In this document: positions 1 to 8,651 of the stretch, one piece after another
How the letters are laid out: every line of letters begins with the position of its first letter
Numbering within the stretch: position 1 is the stretch's first letter
Virus record (IMG/VR): IMGVR_UViG_3300042453_004661
Location: 1-64,000 of that record
DNA length: 64,000 nt
Reading direction: 5' to 3' (one strand)
DNA from: a virus
Notes under the pieces: generated by a model
Databases searched by the model: none
Seen by the model: the letters and a program-made list of their open reading frames with translations, nothing else
What the model was told of the DNA's origin: nothing
Position numbers and translations under genes: made by a program

Positions 1-1
1 C

Positions 2-214
2 AATAAAGATAATGGGGCTCTGTCCACTTCTACTACTTCTTATCCCACTTCCGGAGCTGTTAAAACCTATGTAGATAATGGATTGGCAACCAAACAAGAC
101 TCTCTTGGCTTTACTCCAGAAGATGTATCTAATAAAGACAACGGGGCGCTATCTACTTCATCAACTAGCTATCCAACCTCTGGAGCTGTTAAAACCTATG
201 TAGATAATGGATTG
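2..214 (+). repeat. 129-bp tandem repeat in tail fibre shaft
   Basis: The segment starting at 2 recurs starting at 131, a period of 129 bp or 43 residues, and the similarity of the second copy runs to about 214. More copies probably lie upstream of the window. The differences are mostly synonymous or T/S swaps, consistent with an old in-frame duplication that sets fibre length. Confidence 0.85.
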
Positions 215-763
215 TCTGGGAAGTCAGATACTGGCCATACACATACTACCGCAACCACATCATCAAGCGGATTTATGTCTAGCTCTGACAAGAATAAGCT
301 AGATCAGCTAAGGGCAAGAATTATTGGGCCAGGAACTTTATTGCAGTTTAGCGGTACGCTGTTTCAGAATAGTGGCTATGTTCCTGGAATAGGCGTAAAT
401 AGCACTCCATCTGCATTTGGATTCTTTTCTGTGCAAAATACCAATTTTTTATTTAATCCAGTTGAATTATTTGGGCCCAACAGGCAATACAGGATCAGGG
501 CAATCAGGAGACAGGATGGGGCATTTAACGATGGGACCCATTGTATGATTCGAGTCGTTTCAGGATCTTCTCCTGAAGCAGGGGTCCCAGGCCTTTTAGA
601 TTTTGGGTCCGGCATAAACTCTTACGCTCAAGCAGTATCAGACATCATAACTGCTCCATCTTCTTCAACAAATATGTGGTTCAGGGTGTATTTTGCCTCG
701 TATAATGGAGGTAATGGAGCCACAGTACAGGATGTCACTCTTTATATCGAAGAGGTAATATAA
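2..763 (+). CDS. Tail fibre protein, 5'-truncated by window edge
   Basis: The reading frame is open from the first bases, so the true start lies outside the window. A start at the TTG near 83 would be artificial because the same repeat continues upstream of it. The visible N-terminal part is a 43-residue tandem repeat (unit begins NKDNGALST and contains YPTSGAVKTYVDNGL). It is followed by the tail-fibre linker GHTHTTATTSSSGFMSS and KNKLDQL, then a C-terminal domain of about 150 residues rich in aromatic residues and glycine. GHTHTT linkers and repeats of this kind are typical of phage fibre shafts. The fibre sits just upstream of another receptor-binding candidate. Which receptor it binds cannot be read from the sequence. 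Confidence 0.8.
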   Translation, partial: NKDNGALSTSTTSYPTSGAVKTYVDNGLATKQDSLGFTPEDVSNKDNGALSTSSTSYPTSGAVKTYVDNGLSGKSDTGHTHTTATTSSSGFMSSSDKNKLDQLRARIIGPGTLLQFSGTLFQNSGYVPGIGVNSTPSAFGFFSVQNTNFLFNPVELFGPNRQYRIRAIRRQDGAFNDGTHCMIRVVSGSSPEAGVPGLLDFGSGINSYAQAVSDIITAPSSSTNMWFRVYFASYNGGNGATVQDVTLYIEEVI

Positions 764-781
764 CAATAAGGGGAAATCAAA

Positions 782-3517
782 ATGGCTAATAAAAAGATCA
801 CAGAACTCAACGAACTTACAGCACCAGCAGGCGCAGATGCATTGCCAGTGGTTGATGTATCCTCTTCGGAAACCAAGAAGATTAAACTAGAAAATCTTCC
901 CGTTTCAATTCCCGCACAGGATGCTCTGAATTTAAAGGCAAATTCTGCCGATGTATATACAAAGGCTGAGCTAGATCAAAAAATTCGTAGAGCCAAAAAA
1001 ACCATAAGCATCCAGCTTGATACTCCAAGTCCAAATCCGTCCATAGCCCCTGGGGCATCTCATACTTATGTTATAGATCTTGGCGCCCAATATGAGCAAG
1101 TCGCCCTGACTAATTTCCAATGGGTAGCTCCCTCAAATATTTCCTCTGTTCCTGATGCAGTTGTTGCAAATGCATGTTTTCCAAAGCAATCTTATGGTGG
1201 CGTTTTGATCGTAAATAAAACCCCGGGAGGATGGGTTCGGTCTTTTGAGATGGCCGTTTCAGAATATCAAAGTGGAGACCCCTCTGATGTTGACGCACCC
1301 TGGTCTGCAGACTCTTCAGATATTGATGCTCCATTAGGATATGGAAGTAGCGCATTGCAAGTCCCAATCGACCATACCGCTGTTCAAACACTTCCCCCCA
1401 AAAAATTACAGATCGAAGACATCTACATTGATGGACAAAATCTAAAAGTAACAATTAAGAATTATGATTCTGTATCTATTGATCTGAGTCCATATGTAGG
1501 CGTTACCGGATTGTTTGACGAAGAAAGAAATGCTAACATTGGAGCAGTTTCAGAAAATGGGACCATTGCATATAGTGCATGGTGGAGCCCAGAGGTTAGG
1601 GTGTCCGAAGATGGTGGGAAAACTTTCTTTCATGTATTCCCAACTAAAAATCAACCCTCAGATTCTTCTAGCGTGCCCCAAAGATTGTCTTCAATGGCCT
1701 TAACAAACAATTCTACAAATACATTTTTGGGATTGTTTAATTATTCATTTGTAAAAGTTGCCCAGTCTCCAGGATATATTTTTGAAAATAGATATAATGT
1801 TAAAACAAATCTTGGAAACAACTTTAATCCAACATTAGTAGCCCCACTGAATGCCTCAAGGCCAGCCGGAGGTAAAACATTTGATTGGAAAAAAACAGAT
1901 TCAGAATCATGCTCATTATTTGCCGGATTCATGAATTATTATTCAATAGCTGTATACAAGTCTGTCGATGACTGCTATAGCTATGGCAATAATGCCCCTG
2001 ACTTTGACAACAACCAACCTATTTTTAATTCAGATGGATTTGTTTCAAGCGACCTTCCTGATTTTAGGAATGCCTCAACTCAATATGAATCTTATGGAAA
2101 TGTTGAACTGACAAAAGCTGAAGTTAAAGTAATCAATAATGATGTTCACTATTTGTCTCTTTCTTATTGGTCAAAAGATGAAACCTTCAATAACGGACTT
2201 CCATCAACTGATGTAATTATTGGACCCCAAACGATCATTGGACAATCTAGTGTCCCATTTGAATTACGCTCATGCGAAGTCGCATTCGTAGTCCCTTATT
2301 ATTTTAATTCTGCATTTGGAAAATTCAAGATAGAAGGATCAACTTTAGGAAACGATTCTTTGAATACGACCTACAGCACAGGCTTTAATGCGCCAATGGA
2401 AGTCTATTACGCTGGAGGAGGCATATTCGGTGCGGAAGCTGTAACGATGGAGTCAAGCGAGATTGCCATTCCAGAAGCCCAATGGAATGCCAATACAACG
2501 CATTCAATCAACTCTGTCACATATGGCCCTGCAGTAGGGGATGAAATAGAAACTTTCTACAACGCATCTGGAAACGCAAGAATTCTTGGAATTAGAACTG
2601 CGACTATTGATGGGCAACCGTATGTCATTATAAAGCAAGGAACAGTATTCCAGGGCGATTCAGTGCAATTCTTTACTTATTCAATAGAAGATGGCGGAGG
2701 AAGTCCATTACCATTTTGGTATGTAAGACACAAGATTTCTTCAGGTCGCTATTACAACATGAATGGAAAACAGTATTGGGTATTCGTCAGCTCAGGCACT
2801 ACTTTCAATTCGGAGTCATCGCCTACCGCCGACCCATCGTCCACAAGTCCAAATCTTAAACATACTTTCGTTTTAGATTGCGGAACCATGAAGCAGAAGC
2901 TGCTTAAGACGACAGATGGCGGAGATACCTGGGACAGCATTATGGAGCATGATGATTTTAGGTATGCAAATTATCACACTTTTTACTCATCAAATGATGG
3001 CCAAACACTAATGCTTGCGATCATGAAATATTGGAGTTCTATTGGATATGAAAAATTTCCATATCCAATGAACCCTTCTGAAATGGGTGGATATGCTCGT
3101 TTTAATATCTCTACCGATGGCGGAGCGACATGGAGAAATGCTCCCGGATCTTGGGATTACTTGGGTAAAAATCTTGTCAATACATCCGTAAGCTCAACTA
3201 ATAAGGCAATTTCAGGAAGATCTCCAGTCGGTCAAGTGATGGGAAAAATTGATAATGAAGTTTTAGCTATCATGATAAATGATGACCGAATTCCTGTTCT
3301 TTATCGGTCAACCGATAATGGCATAACTTGGTCTGCTCCGGTTCAGCTAAAAAATGTATCAAATACCCAAGGGGTATTTGAAGGATACTCACCAGATTCA
3401 AAAGATCAATTCCTGGCCTTTTTTGGACATCATTACAGCCTCAACTCAGATCAGTATATTTACTATGGAGCTAAAGTTGAAAGCTATACTCAATGGAAAG
3501 GTTTTGGCGTTAAATAA
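782..3517 (+). CDS. Receptor-binding / tail spike protein with Asp-box (BNR) repeats
   Basis: 911 residues. The N-terminus (MANKKITELNELTAPAGAD, then ALPVVDVSSSETKKI) is the short attachment motif seen at the start of many phage fibre proteins. Asp-box motifs of the S/T-x-D-x-G-x-T-W type lie near residues 274 (SEDGGKTF), 709 (TTDGGDTW), 777 (STDGGATW) and 843 (STDNGITW), marking a sialidase-like beta-propeller. In phages such propellers bind or cleave surface glycans. Without the sialidase arginine triad identified I cannot say it is catalytic. A good Shine-Dalgarno (AAGGGGAAA) precedes the ATG. The stop shares one base with the next gene's ATG, so it is translationally coupled to the glycosyltransferase. 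Confidence 0.75.
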   Translation: MANKKITELNELTAPAGADALPVVDVSSSETKKIKLENLPVSIPAQDALNLKANSADVYTKAELDQKIRRAKKTISIQLDTPSPNPSIAPGASHTYVIDLGAQYEQVALTNFQWVAPSNISSVPDAVVANACFPKQSYGGVLIVNKTPGGWVRSFEMAVSEYQSGDPSDVDAPWSADSSDIDAPLGYGSSALQVPIDHTAVQTLPPKKLQIEDIYIDGQNLKVTIKNYDSVSIDLSPYVGVTGLFDEERNANIGAVSENGTIAYSAWWSPEVRVSEDGGKTFFHVFPTKNQPSDSSSVPQRLSSMALTNNSTNTFLGLFNYSFVKVAQSPGYIFENRYNVKTNLGNNFNPTLVAPLNASRPAGGKTFDWKKTDSESCSLFAGFMNYYSIAVYKSVDDCYSYGNNAPDFDNNQPIFNSDGFVSSDLPDFRNASTQYESYGNVELTKAEVKVINNDVHYLSLSYWSKDETFNNGLPSTDVIIGPQTIIGQSSVPFELRSCEVAFVVPYYFNSAFGKFKIEGSTLGNDSLNTTYSTGFNAPMEVYYAGGGIFGAEAVTMESSEIAIPEAQWNANTTHSINSVTYGPAVGDEIETFYNASGNARILGIRTATIDGQPYVIIKQGTVFQGDSVQFFTYSIEDGGGSPLPFWYVRHKISSGRYYNMNGKQYWVFVSSGTTFNSESSPTADPSSTSPNLKHTFVLDCGTMKQKLLKTTDGGDTWDSIMEHDDFRYANYHTFYSSNDGQTLMLAIMKYWSSIGYEKFPYPMNPSEMGGYARFNISTDGGATWRNAPGSWDYLGKNLVNTSVSSTNKAISGRSPVGQVMGKIDNEVLAIMINDDRIPVLYRSTDNGITWSAPVQLKNVSNTQGVFEGYSPDSKDQFLAFFGHHYSLNSDQYIYYGAKVESYTQWKGFGVK

Positions 3518-4692
3518 TGCTTAATGTTGTCTATGTCCTCAGTGATTCTCCGGTAAAGCCATGCGGAGGCCTTGGTGAGCGTGTGTCGAAGATGATTCCA
3601 TTTCTTGAAAAAGAAATGAATATCTTTATATATTGTGCTGGCCAAGGCGGAAAAGTTTCAAATACTGAGTGCAAAGATCTACAAATAGAAGTACCTGATT
3701 ACGGAAACCCATATCCCCTTTTCTTTGCTAATTTTGTCATGGATAATCCCCCACCATTTAAGCCCGATGTGGTAATTGCAACAGACTATGGAACGATCAT
3801 GGCTGCAAAAACATTGGCAAAAATATATGGAGCAAAATTAGTAACAGAATTCCATTTAGCTTATTATTCTCTAAGAAAAGTAATAAATGAGTCTGAATTA
3901 GTTGGCGACATGAAGCTTGATCAGGCAGCTAAGATGGTTAGTTTAATTGAAGAGACTGGCGCAACATCTTCAGACTTGGTTATAGGGTGTTCTTCGTCTT
4001 ATGCAAAAGACTTGCCATGGCCCGCTAAAAAAGTCGTTGCCATACAGAACGGAATAGACTTTGATAAGTATCAAGTCCCGAGTGAGCCATATCAATTTAA
4101 GGGTGGCAAAAAGAAGAATATTGTTTTTATTGGGCGCATCAATACTCAAAAAGGCGTTAAGCATCTTCTTGATTACTATCATGTATTTGATGGCCACAAA
4201 AAAGCTCTTGTTTATATTCCGGATGAGCATAGACTTAAGCTTCCCGAAGATACAGCCCTACATTTTGTCGGGGGCCCGGTAGGAAGCGATCAGTTTCATG
4301 CCCTTATTGAAACTGTTAAAAATAGTGATCAAAAATTTCATATTCCATTTGTTAGCGGTCAAGAAAAGATCAATCTTCTTAAGTCAGCCGATGCCATAGT
4401 ATTTCCATCGATTCATGAGCCCTTCGGGATTGTTGGGCTAGAAGCTTTTGCTTCTGGCGTACCCCTTATCACCACGGGCGTCGATGGAATTGCAGACTAT
4501 GCAAATGAATCTAATTCCATTCTATGTTCTCCGTCAGCCCGGTCCGTTCGAGAGGCCATAGATAAGCTACTCTCTATGGATAAAGAAGACATTAAAAAGA
4601 TGACCGAGAATGGCAAGAAAGTGGCCAAAAAATTCCGGTGGGATGAAATAGCGAATCAAATGATCGCAGAGATTAAAAGCATAATGGATTAA
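3517..4692 (+). CDS. Family 4 (GT-B) glycosyltransferase
   Basis: 391 residues. The N-terminal Rossmann half opens with MLNVVYVLSDSP and a glycine-rich CGGLGERV segment. The C-terminal half carries the retaining GT4 signature E-x7-E in HEPFGIVGLEAF (E301 and E309), followed by ASGVPLI. This is the classic glycogen/starch synthase and GT4 arrangement with a nucleotide-sugar donor. Its ATG overlaps the stop of the receptor-binding gene by one base. Likely roles are glycosylation of the fibre, of phage DNA or of a host surface component; the position favours a virion or surface target, which is inference. Confidence 0.85.
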   Translation: MLNVVYVLSDSPVKPCGGLGERVSKMIPFLEKEMNIFIYCAGQGGKVSNTECKDLQIEVPDYGNPYPLFFANFVMDNPPPFKPDVVIATDYGTIMAAKTLAKIYGAKLVTEFHLAYYSLRKVINESELVGDMKLDQAAKMVSLIEETGATSSDLVIGCSSSYAKDLPWPAKKVVAIQNGIDFDKYQVPSEPYQFKGGKKKNIVFIGRINTQKGVKHLLDYYHVFDGHKKALVYIPDEHRLKLPEDTALHFVGGPVGSDQFHALIETVKNSDQKFHIPFVSGQEKINLLKSADAIVFPSIHEPFGIVGLEAFASGVPLITTGVDGIADYANESNSILCSPSARSVREAIDKLLSMDKEDIKKMTENGKKVAKKFRWDEIANQMIAEIKSIMD

Positions 4693-4695
4693 GCC

Positions 4696-5178
4696 ATGGA
4701 CGACAAAAAGGATCTAAAAAATCAGCTTTCAGAAATTGAGACATCACTAACGATGATGGATCATAAGATTGAAAATCACATTGAAAGCTCAAATAGATCC
4801 CATGAAATGGTTCGTTCAGATATTGAATCAATAGATCGTAGACAGGAGCGTCTTGAGGCTAAGATGGATTCATTTTTTGAATCGATATCTACGCTAAAGG
4901 AAGAGATGTCTAAGATGAATATCAACATGGCTACCTACAATGCCCAGCTTGCAGAGCATATGAGGCGCACAGCCCTAAACGAAGCCAGGCTAGATAAGAT
5001 GGAAGAGATAGCAGAGCTTCTGTCACAAAAGGACGCCGGGCATGAAAAAGAGCTTTCTAAGCTTAAAATTGTTAGCAGTACAGTGGTAAAAGTTTTTGTG
5101 GCAATCGCTGGTACAATAGGTATTGTTTGGACTCTAATGCAAATTTTGGATTTCATGTATAAAAGGATTTGGTCATGA
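4696..5178 (+). CDS. Coiled-coil protein with C-terminal membrane anchor
   Basis: 160 residues. Residues 1-120 are charged heptad-like helix (KKDLKNQLSEIETSL and onwards). Residues about 131-155 form one hydrophobic segment (FVAIAGTIGIVWTLMQIL) ending in a short basic tail, giving a C-tail-anchored coiled coil. It precedes and overlaps (ATGA) a small two-helix membrane protein. A lysis role (holin or spanin accessory) or a tail-associated role are both possible; no family is recognised with certainty. Confidence 0.6.
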   Translation: MDDKKDLKNQLSEIETSLTMMDHKIENHIESSNRSHEMVRSDIESIDRRQERLEAKMDSFFESISTLKEEMSKMNINMATYNAQLAEHMRRTALNEARLDKMEEIAELLSQKDAGHEKELSKLKIVSSTVVKVFVAIAGTIGIVWTLMQILDFMYKRIWS

Positions 5179-5471
5179 ATGAAAAGCTAAAAGAGTTCAT
5201 TCAGAAATTAAACAAAAAAGGAATCCCGCTTCCGATGGTGCGAGATCCCAAAACTGGCGAAAGCTCAGTTACTTTGACTCTAGTGTTTATTAGCTTTAAT
5301 ACGGCACTGGTCGGACAGGTAGGTAAGATCGCCGGGATTCTTGGCGGTATAGACCTTACCCAAGCAAACTACTTGTTTTTAATGTGTCTGGGGGCATACC
5401 TTGGGCGCAAAATGCAAGGTGACAGTAGAAATTTAGAAATGGATGGAGATAAAGATGGCAAAAAAGAATAA
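5175..5471 (+). CDS. Small membrane protein, holin candidate
   Basis: 98 residues from the ATG at 5175, chosen because it forms an ATGA overlap with the previous stop; the in-frame TTG at 5169 is less likely. Two hydrophobic segments (SVTLTLVFISFNTALVGQV and YLFLMCLGAYLGRKM) are separated by a short glycine-rich turn. The C-terminus is highly charged (DGDKDGKKE). Size, topology and charged tail fit class II holins, and it lies next to the fibre module where lysis genes often sit. No endolysin is seen beside it, so the assignment is tentative. Confidence 0.5.
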   Translation: MNEKLKEFIQKLNKKGIPLPMVRDPKTGESSVTLTLVFISFNTALVGQVGKIAGILGGIDLTQANYLFLMCLGAYLGRKMQGDSRNLEMDGDKDGKKE

Positions 5472-5808
5472 ATCGATAGACCCGGCCAAGATTGGCATTT
5501 CAAGCTATGATGCAAGGGCCCAAGTTCAGAAGAATTCTGATGCTGGACTCTCATGGAAGCCATTGGGATCAATCTCTACTGCTGTAAGGGTAGGAAAGAG
5601 TACCCCGGTTATGGTATTCAATAATTCAGGATCGGTCAATCTAGTGGCCTTTGGCGACGCTTCTGTTGCAGCCCCTACTGATCCATCCAATGGATTGCCA
5701 GTAAATGAATATGAGCGAGTCGTTTTCAATTCTGGCGAAAACGAATATATTAGATCCAATAGTGCATTGGTATTCGTTTACACCTCCGATCCAGAAATAA
5801 ATCAGTAA
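5455..5808 (+). CDS. Hypothetical protein, possible virion decoration
   Basis: 117 residues from ATG 5455, which has GGAG about 7 bases upstream inside the preceding gene (17-base overlap). An ATG at 5443 would lack this spacing. The N-terminus is basic (MAKKNKSIDPAK). The rest looks beta-rich, with VFNNSGSVNLVAFGDASVAAP and a tail of YIRSNSALVFVYTSD. No family is recognised. Position after the fibre genes suggests a small structural protein. Confidence 0.6.
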   Translation: MAKKNKSIDPAKIGISSYDARAQVQKNSDAGLSWKPLGSISTAVRVGKSTPVMVFNNSGSVNLVAFGDASVAAPTDPSNGLPVNEYERVVFNSGENEYIRSNSALVFVYTSDPEINQ

Positions 5809-5817
5809 AAAAAGATA

Positions 5818-5847
5818 TTGACCCTGACCCCTATAGGGTGGTAATAT
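5818..5847 (+). promoter_or_regulatory. Sigma70-type promoter with palindrome in spacer, leaderless start
   Basis: TTGACC (5818-5823), an 18-base spacer and TAATAT (5842-5847). The spacer holds a perfect 10-bp palindrome CCCTATAGGG (5829-5838). Only six bases separate the -10 box from the ATG at 5854, so transcription should begin at or next to the start codon. No Shine-Dalgarno is present. Confidence 0.7.
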
Positions 5848-5853
5848 GTTCTT

Positions 5854-6573
5854 ATGAATAAGACTTTTGCCATCCTGATGTCAGCACTTTTGGTTTCTAC
5901 TCCTTGCTACTCCAAGCCTAAAACTATCAAGGTAGCAGTAATTGATACAGGTTTGGATCGTAATGACCACAGATTTAAAAATGTTCTCTGCAAAGATGGC
6001 CACTTTAACTTTGTCAATAACTCTACTGACACCACTGATAACAATGGTCATGGAACCCACATTGCTGGCTTGATTAAACAGCATGCCGGAGTAAAGGGTT
6101 ATTGCCTTGTAATTCTTAAGTATTTTGACAACAGCTCAAAAGATACCTTGCCTGCATTCATCAAAGCTGTTAAGCACGCCAATTCTATCGGCGCAAATAT
6201 TGTAAACTTTTCTGGTGGAGGAAGTATGTTTGAAATTGCTGAGTTTGAAGCAATCAAACAGGCTAGTAAGGTAAAGTTCATTGTCGCTGCAGGCAATAAT
6301 GGTAGCGATATTTCGTCCTCTTTTTCTAAATTTTATCCGGCTTCATATGATCTTCCAAATGTAATGCCAGTAGGCAATCTTGACCAATCCATGCAAAGAG
6401 CCCCCTCCTCTAATTTTGGAGACTCTAGAATTATCTGGGAGGTTGGAACCGACCTCAATTCCACAGCTCCATGCAAAATTGTTCAAAAGTGTGAAGCCAA
6501 AGCTACTGGCACAAGCCAGGCTACGGCTGTGTATACAGGGAAAATGATCAGGGGGATGATGCATGGATACTAA
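5854..6573 (+). CDS. Subtilisin-like (S8) serine protease with signal peptide
   Basis: 239 residues. Residues 1-20 are a Sec signal peptide (MNKTFAILMSALLVSTPCYS), so the protein should leave the cytoplasm. The complete S8 triad is present: D31 in VIDTGLD, H66 in NGHGTH and S221 in GTSQA, with oxyanion N148 in AAGNNG. It is short for a subtilase, with no obvious propeptide between signal and catalytic domain. It is transcribed from its own promoter and has no ribosome-binding site. The next gene overlaps its last 11 bases. Possible roles are degradation of envelope proteins at lysis or of competing surface proteins; an exported protease is unusual for a tailed phage. Confidence 0.9.
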   Translation: MNKTFAILMSALLVSTPCYSKPKTIKVAVIDTGLDRNDHRFKNVLCKDGHFNFVNNSTDTTDNNGHGTHIAGLIKQHAGVKGYCLVILKYFDNSSKDTLPAFIKAVKHANSIGANIVNFSGGGSMFEIAEFEAIKQASKVKFIVAAGNNGSDISSSFSKFYPASYDLPNVMPVGNLDQSMQRAPSSNFGDSRIIWEVGTDLNSTAPCKIVQKCEAKATGTSQATAVYTGKMIRGMMHGY

Positions 6574-7318
6574 TTTCAGAAGAATTTATGCTATCCCAGA
6601 CATCCATGGGATGCTTACCGTCCTTGAGCGTGGGTTCGAGATGATGGAAAAGGATGGATATGATCCACAAAAAGATGCCCTTGTATTCACAGGGGACCTG
6701 ATTGACCGTGGCCCGAATAGCTATGGGGTCGTTGAAAAAGTCATTTCTTTGGTTAGAAAAAATCCAAAGAGCGTTTTTGCTATCCGAGGCAATCATGAGG
6801 ACCTCCCCCTTAATTTTTATATTAAAAAAACCAATTCAGCATTTCAGACATGGCGATGGAATGGAATGGCATCTACTTTAAAATCTTATCCAAAACAGTC
6901 TGGTTTAGAGCCTATAATGACCAGGGAGCATCTGGCTTTTTTCCAAAGCAGACCTTATTATATCGAAATTCAAGGCTTTTTCTTTAGCCATGCCCCGGTT
7001 CCTATGGAGAGCGAGAGGCTCTTATCTAATACAGAATACACAGTAGAAGAATTGACCTGGAATTATCTTCATTTTCATGAAGAAATCTTTACCATGCCAC
7101 AACACCCGGGCCCCCTATCTAATGGAGGGGCTGGGGCTAAGCACCTTATTGGAATCTGTGGCCATATCCATAGGGGTCGGACTATGAATGATATAAGGCA
7201 ATACCCACAATATCGCCTGCTTGATTGCGGTTGCGGTAGCGTCCCGGGCTTCGGTAGGCTGGCTATCCATGAATGTATTTCTGGTAAAACCATGTATGTT
7301 GATACGGAAAAAGTTTGA
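6563..7318 (+). CDS. PPP-family metallophosphatase (lambda PPase-like)
   Basis: 251 residues. It carries the calcineurin-like metal motifs in order: D-x-H in IPDIHG (D13, H15), GDLIDRG (44-50) and GNHED (76-80), plus a late GHIHRGR segment. This matches bacteriophage lambda-type serine/threonine protein phosphatases and diadenosine tetraphosphatases. It overlaps the protease gene by 11 bases and probably shares its promoter. Substrate (phosphoprotein or nucleotide) is not decided by the sequence. Confidence 0.88.
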   Translation: MDTNFRRIYAIPDIHGMLTVLERGFEMMEKDGYDPQKDALVFTGDLIDRGPNSYGVVEKVISLVRKNPKSVFAIRGNHEDLPLNFYIKKTNSAFQTWRWNGMASTLKSYPKQSGLEPIMTREHLAFFQSRPYYIEIQGFFFSHAPVPMESERLLSNTEYTVEELTWNYLHFHEEIFTMPQHPGPLSNGGAGAKHLIGICGHIHRGRTMNDIRQYPQYRLLDCGCGSVPGFGRLAIHECISGKTMYVDTEKV

Positions 7319-7349
7319 TCCCTGTTCTGCCCTGTAGGCCTGATAATAT
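7315..7349 (+). promoter_or_regulatory. Putative promoter, leaderless start of next gene
   Basis: TTGATC (7315-7320), then CCCTGTAGG (7330-7338), then TAATAT (7344-7349), with the ATG at 7355. The -35/-10 spacing (23 bases) is too long for a standard promoter, but the layout resembles 5818-5847: a CCCTRTAGG block just before the -10 and the ATG 5 bases after it. Confidence 0.5.
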
Positions 7350-7354
7350 AGTCT

Positions 7355-8227
7355 ATGGGCAAGAAAAACCCCGTCAAATCAAATCCCGGCGTCCTTAATA
7401 TGGGCCAAGTTCAACCCGGCTTCGAGCGGGTTGAGCCGATCATTAGCGTGGACAAGCTTAAGCGACAGTTTTTGTTCGGGATTCCACTCGTAAGTCAACT
7501 GACTGGCGAAGAGATGACTGACGATACGATCAAAGAAATTATCGGCCAAGCTATATCTGATTTTGAGACAGCAACCAGGGTTCCAGTTAGCCCTGTTAGG
7601 ATTAAAGATAGGTTTGACTTCAAGCGCCCTGATGACTTGGCTTTTTCTACTCGTCAGCTTACTCGCTGGCCAGTGATCGAGGTAGAAGCACTCCATGCCT
7701 TATTTCCGGGTCGCATGGACGGTCGCACAATGCCAAATGGTGATCCAATCAATGATCCAGAAAATCAAGCCAACAGCCAGGAGATTGAATATCCCTCAAG
7801 CTGGATTGAGATCGAGGGCGATTCCGGGCTCATGCGTATCATTCCCAAGTCCGGCTCTCTTGTAAATGCTGATATATCATTCATCGCAACCACAGGATAT
7901 CGCTCTATTCTCATGGGGGGCCTAAAGGAATGGCCATCTCTCTGGCGTATAACTTATAGAGCGGGGTTTGATCAGGATAAGATCCCCGGAGTCGTAAATA
8001 AGCTTATTGGTACTTTTGCAGCTATACAGGTAATCAGCAATTGCTACCCAGCTCTTGCCCCTACAAATTCTTTTGGGATTGGGCTAGATGGGATGTCACA
8101 ATCTGTAGGGATTCAGCTTGCCCAGCTTTTGATGGCCCGCATAAACGATCTCATTCAGGATCGAGATCGTCTAATCAATCAAATCAAAATGTATTACGGA
8201 ACTGACATGCAGTTCTCGATATTTTAA
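7355..8227 (+). CDS. Putative head-tail connector / neck protein
   Basis: 290 residues. The middle resembles gp6-like head-tail connector proteins: an acidic helix (DTIKEIIGQAISDFE), then TRWPVIEVEAL, then LWRITYRAGFDQDKIP followed by a helical segment that closes the domain. The first 25 residues are a proline-rich extension, and a C-terminal helix runs to the end (LLMARINDLIQDRDRL). It opens the neck/tail block from its own leaderless-type promoter. The assignment rests on this pattern and on position ahead of tail-completion genes. Confidence 0.5.
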   Translation: MGKKNPVKSNPGVLNMGQVQPGFERVEPIISVDKLKRQFLFGIPLVSQLTGEEMTDDTIKEIIGQAISDFETATRVPVSPVRIKDRFDFKRPDDLAFSTRQLTRWPVIEVEALHALFPGRMDGRTMPNGDPINDPENQANSQEIEYPSSWIEIEGDSGLMRIIPKSGSLVNADISFIATTGYRSILMGGLKEWPSLWRITYRAGFDQDKIPGVVNKLIGTFAAIQVISNCYPALAPTNSFGIGLDGMSQSVGIQLAQLLMARINDLIQDRDRLINQIKMYYGTDMQFSIF

Positions 8228-8235
8228 GGAGACAT

Positions 8236-8649
8236 ATGAGGCTACAAGTAAAGATGCTTTCCAGAAGCTCAAGCCTAAACTGCCTAAAGCATGTTTCAAC
8301 CGTAGAGTTTGCTAGGGGAGAAACTCTTAACTTAATGTTTCAGCTTTTTGATGCAGACACAGGACTTCGATATGTACCAGCATCGGGTGCAACTGTCCAG
8401 GTTCAAATACCACGGTATCTTGAGTACATTCCTACAATGCAGGATGAGCCAATCCCTACCGATTATTCTGTAAACCAACCAGCAACACAGCCTTATGCTG
8501 GAGATGCATCCATATGGTCTACCCCCCTTGTGGCTTCACAGACCTCCAAGATGACATCTCAAAATGTAAAATTCATCCTTACAGAAGGCACGAATGTAAC
8601 AATATCCTCAGTAAAGTTTGCTATCACAGTTTCTGGTGATCAGGAGTAA
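8236..8649 (+). CDS. Hypothetical structural protein
   Basis: 137 residues, predicted beta-rich (VEFARGETLNLMFQLFDAD, VKFAITVSGDQE). AAGGAGA precedes the ATG at good spacing. FARGETLNLMFQL resembles immunoglobulin-like or decoration domains, but no family is claimed. It sits between the connector candidate and the next gene with two-base spacing, so it is part of the neck operon. Confidence 0.55.
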   Translation: MRLQVKMLSRSSSLNCLKHVSTVEFARGETLNLMFQLFDADTGLRYVPASGATVQVQIPRYLEYIPTMQDEPIPTDYSVNQPATQPYAGDASIWSTPLVASQTSKMTSQNVKFILTEGTNVTISSVKFAITVSGDQE

Positions 8650-8651
8650 GT

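Noticed and set aside
5169-5471. TTG start at 5169 for the small membrane protein
   Set aside because: The ATG at 5175 makes a standard ATGA overlap with the upstream stop, the usual junction in this window.
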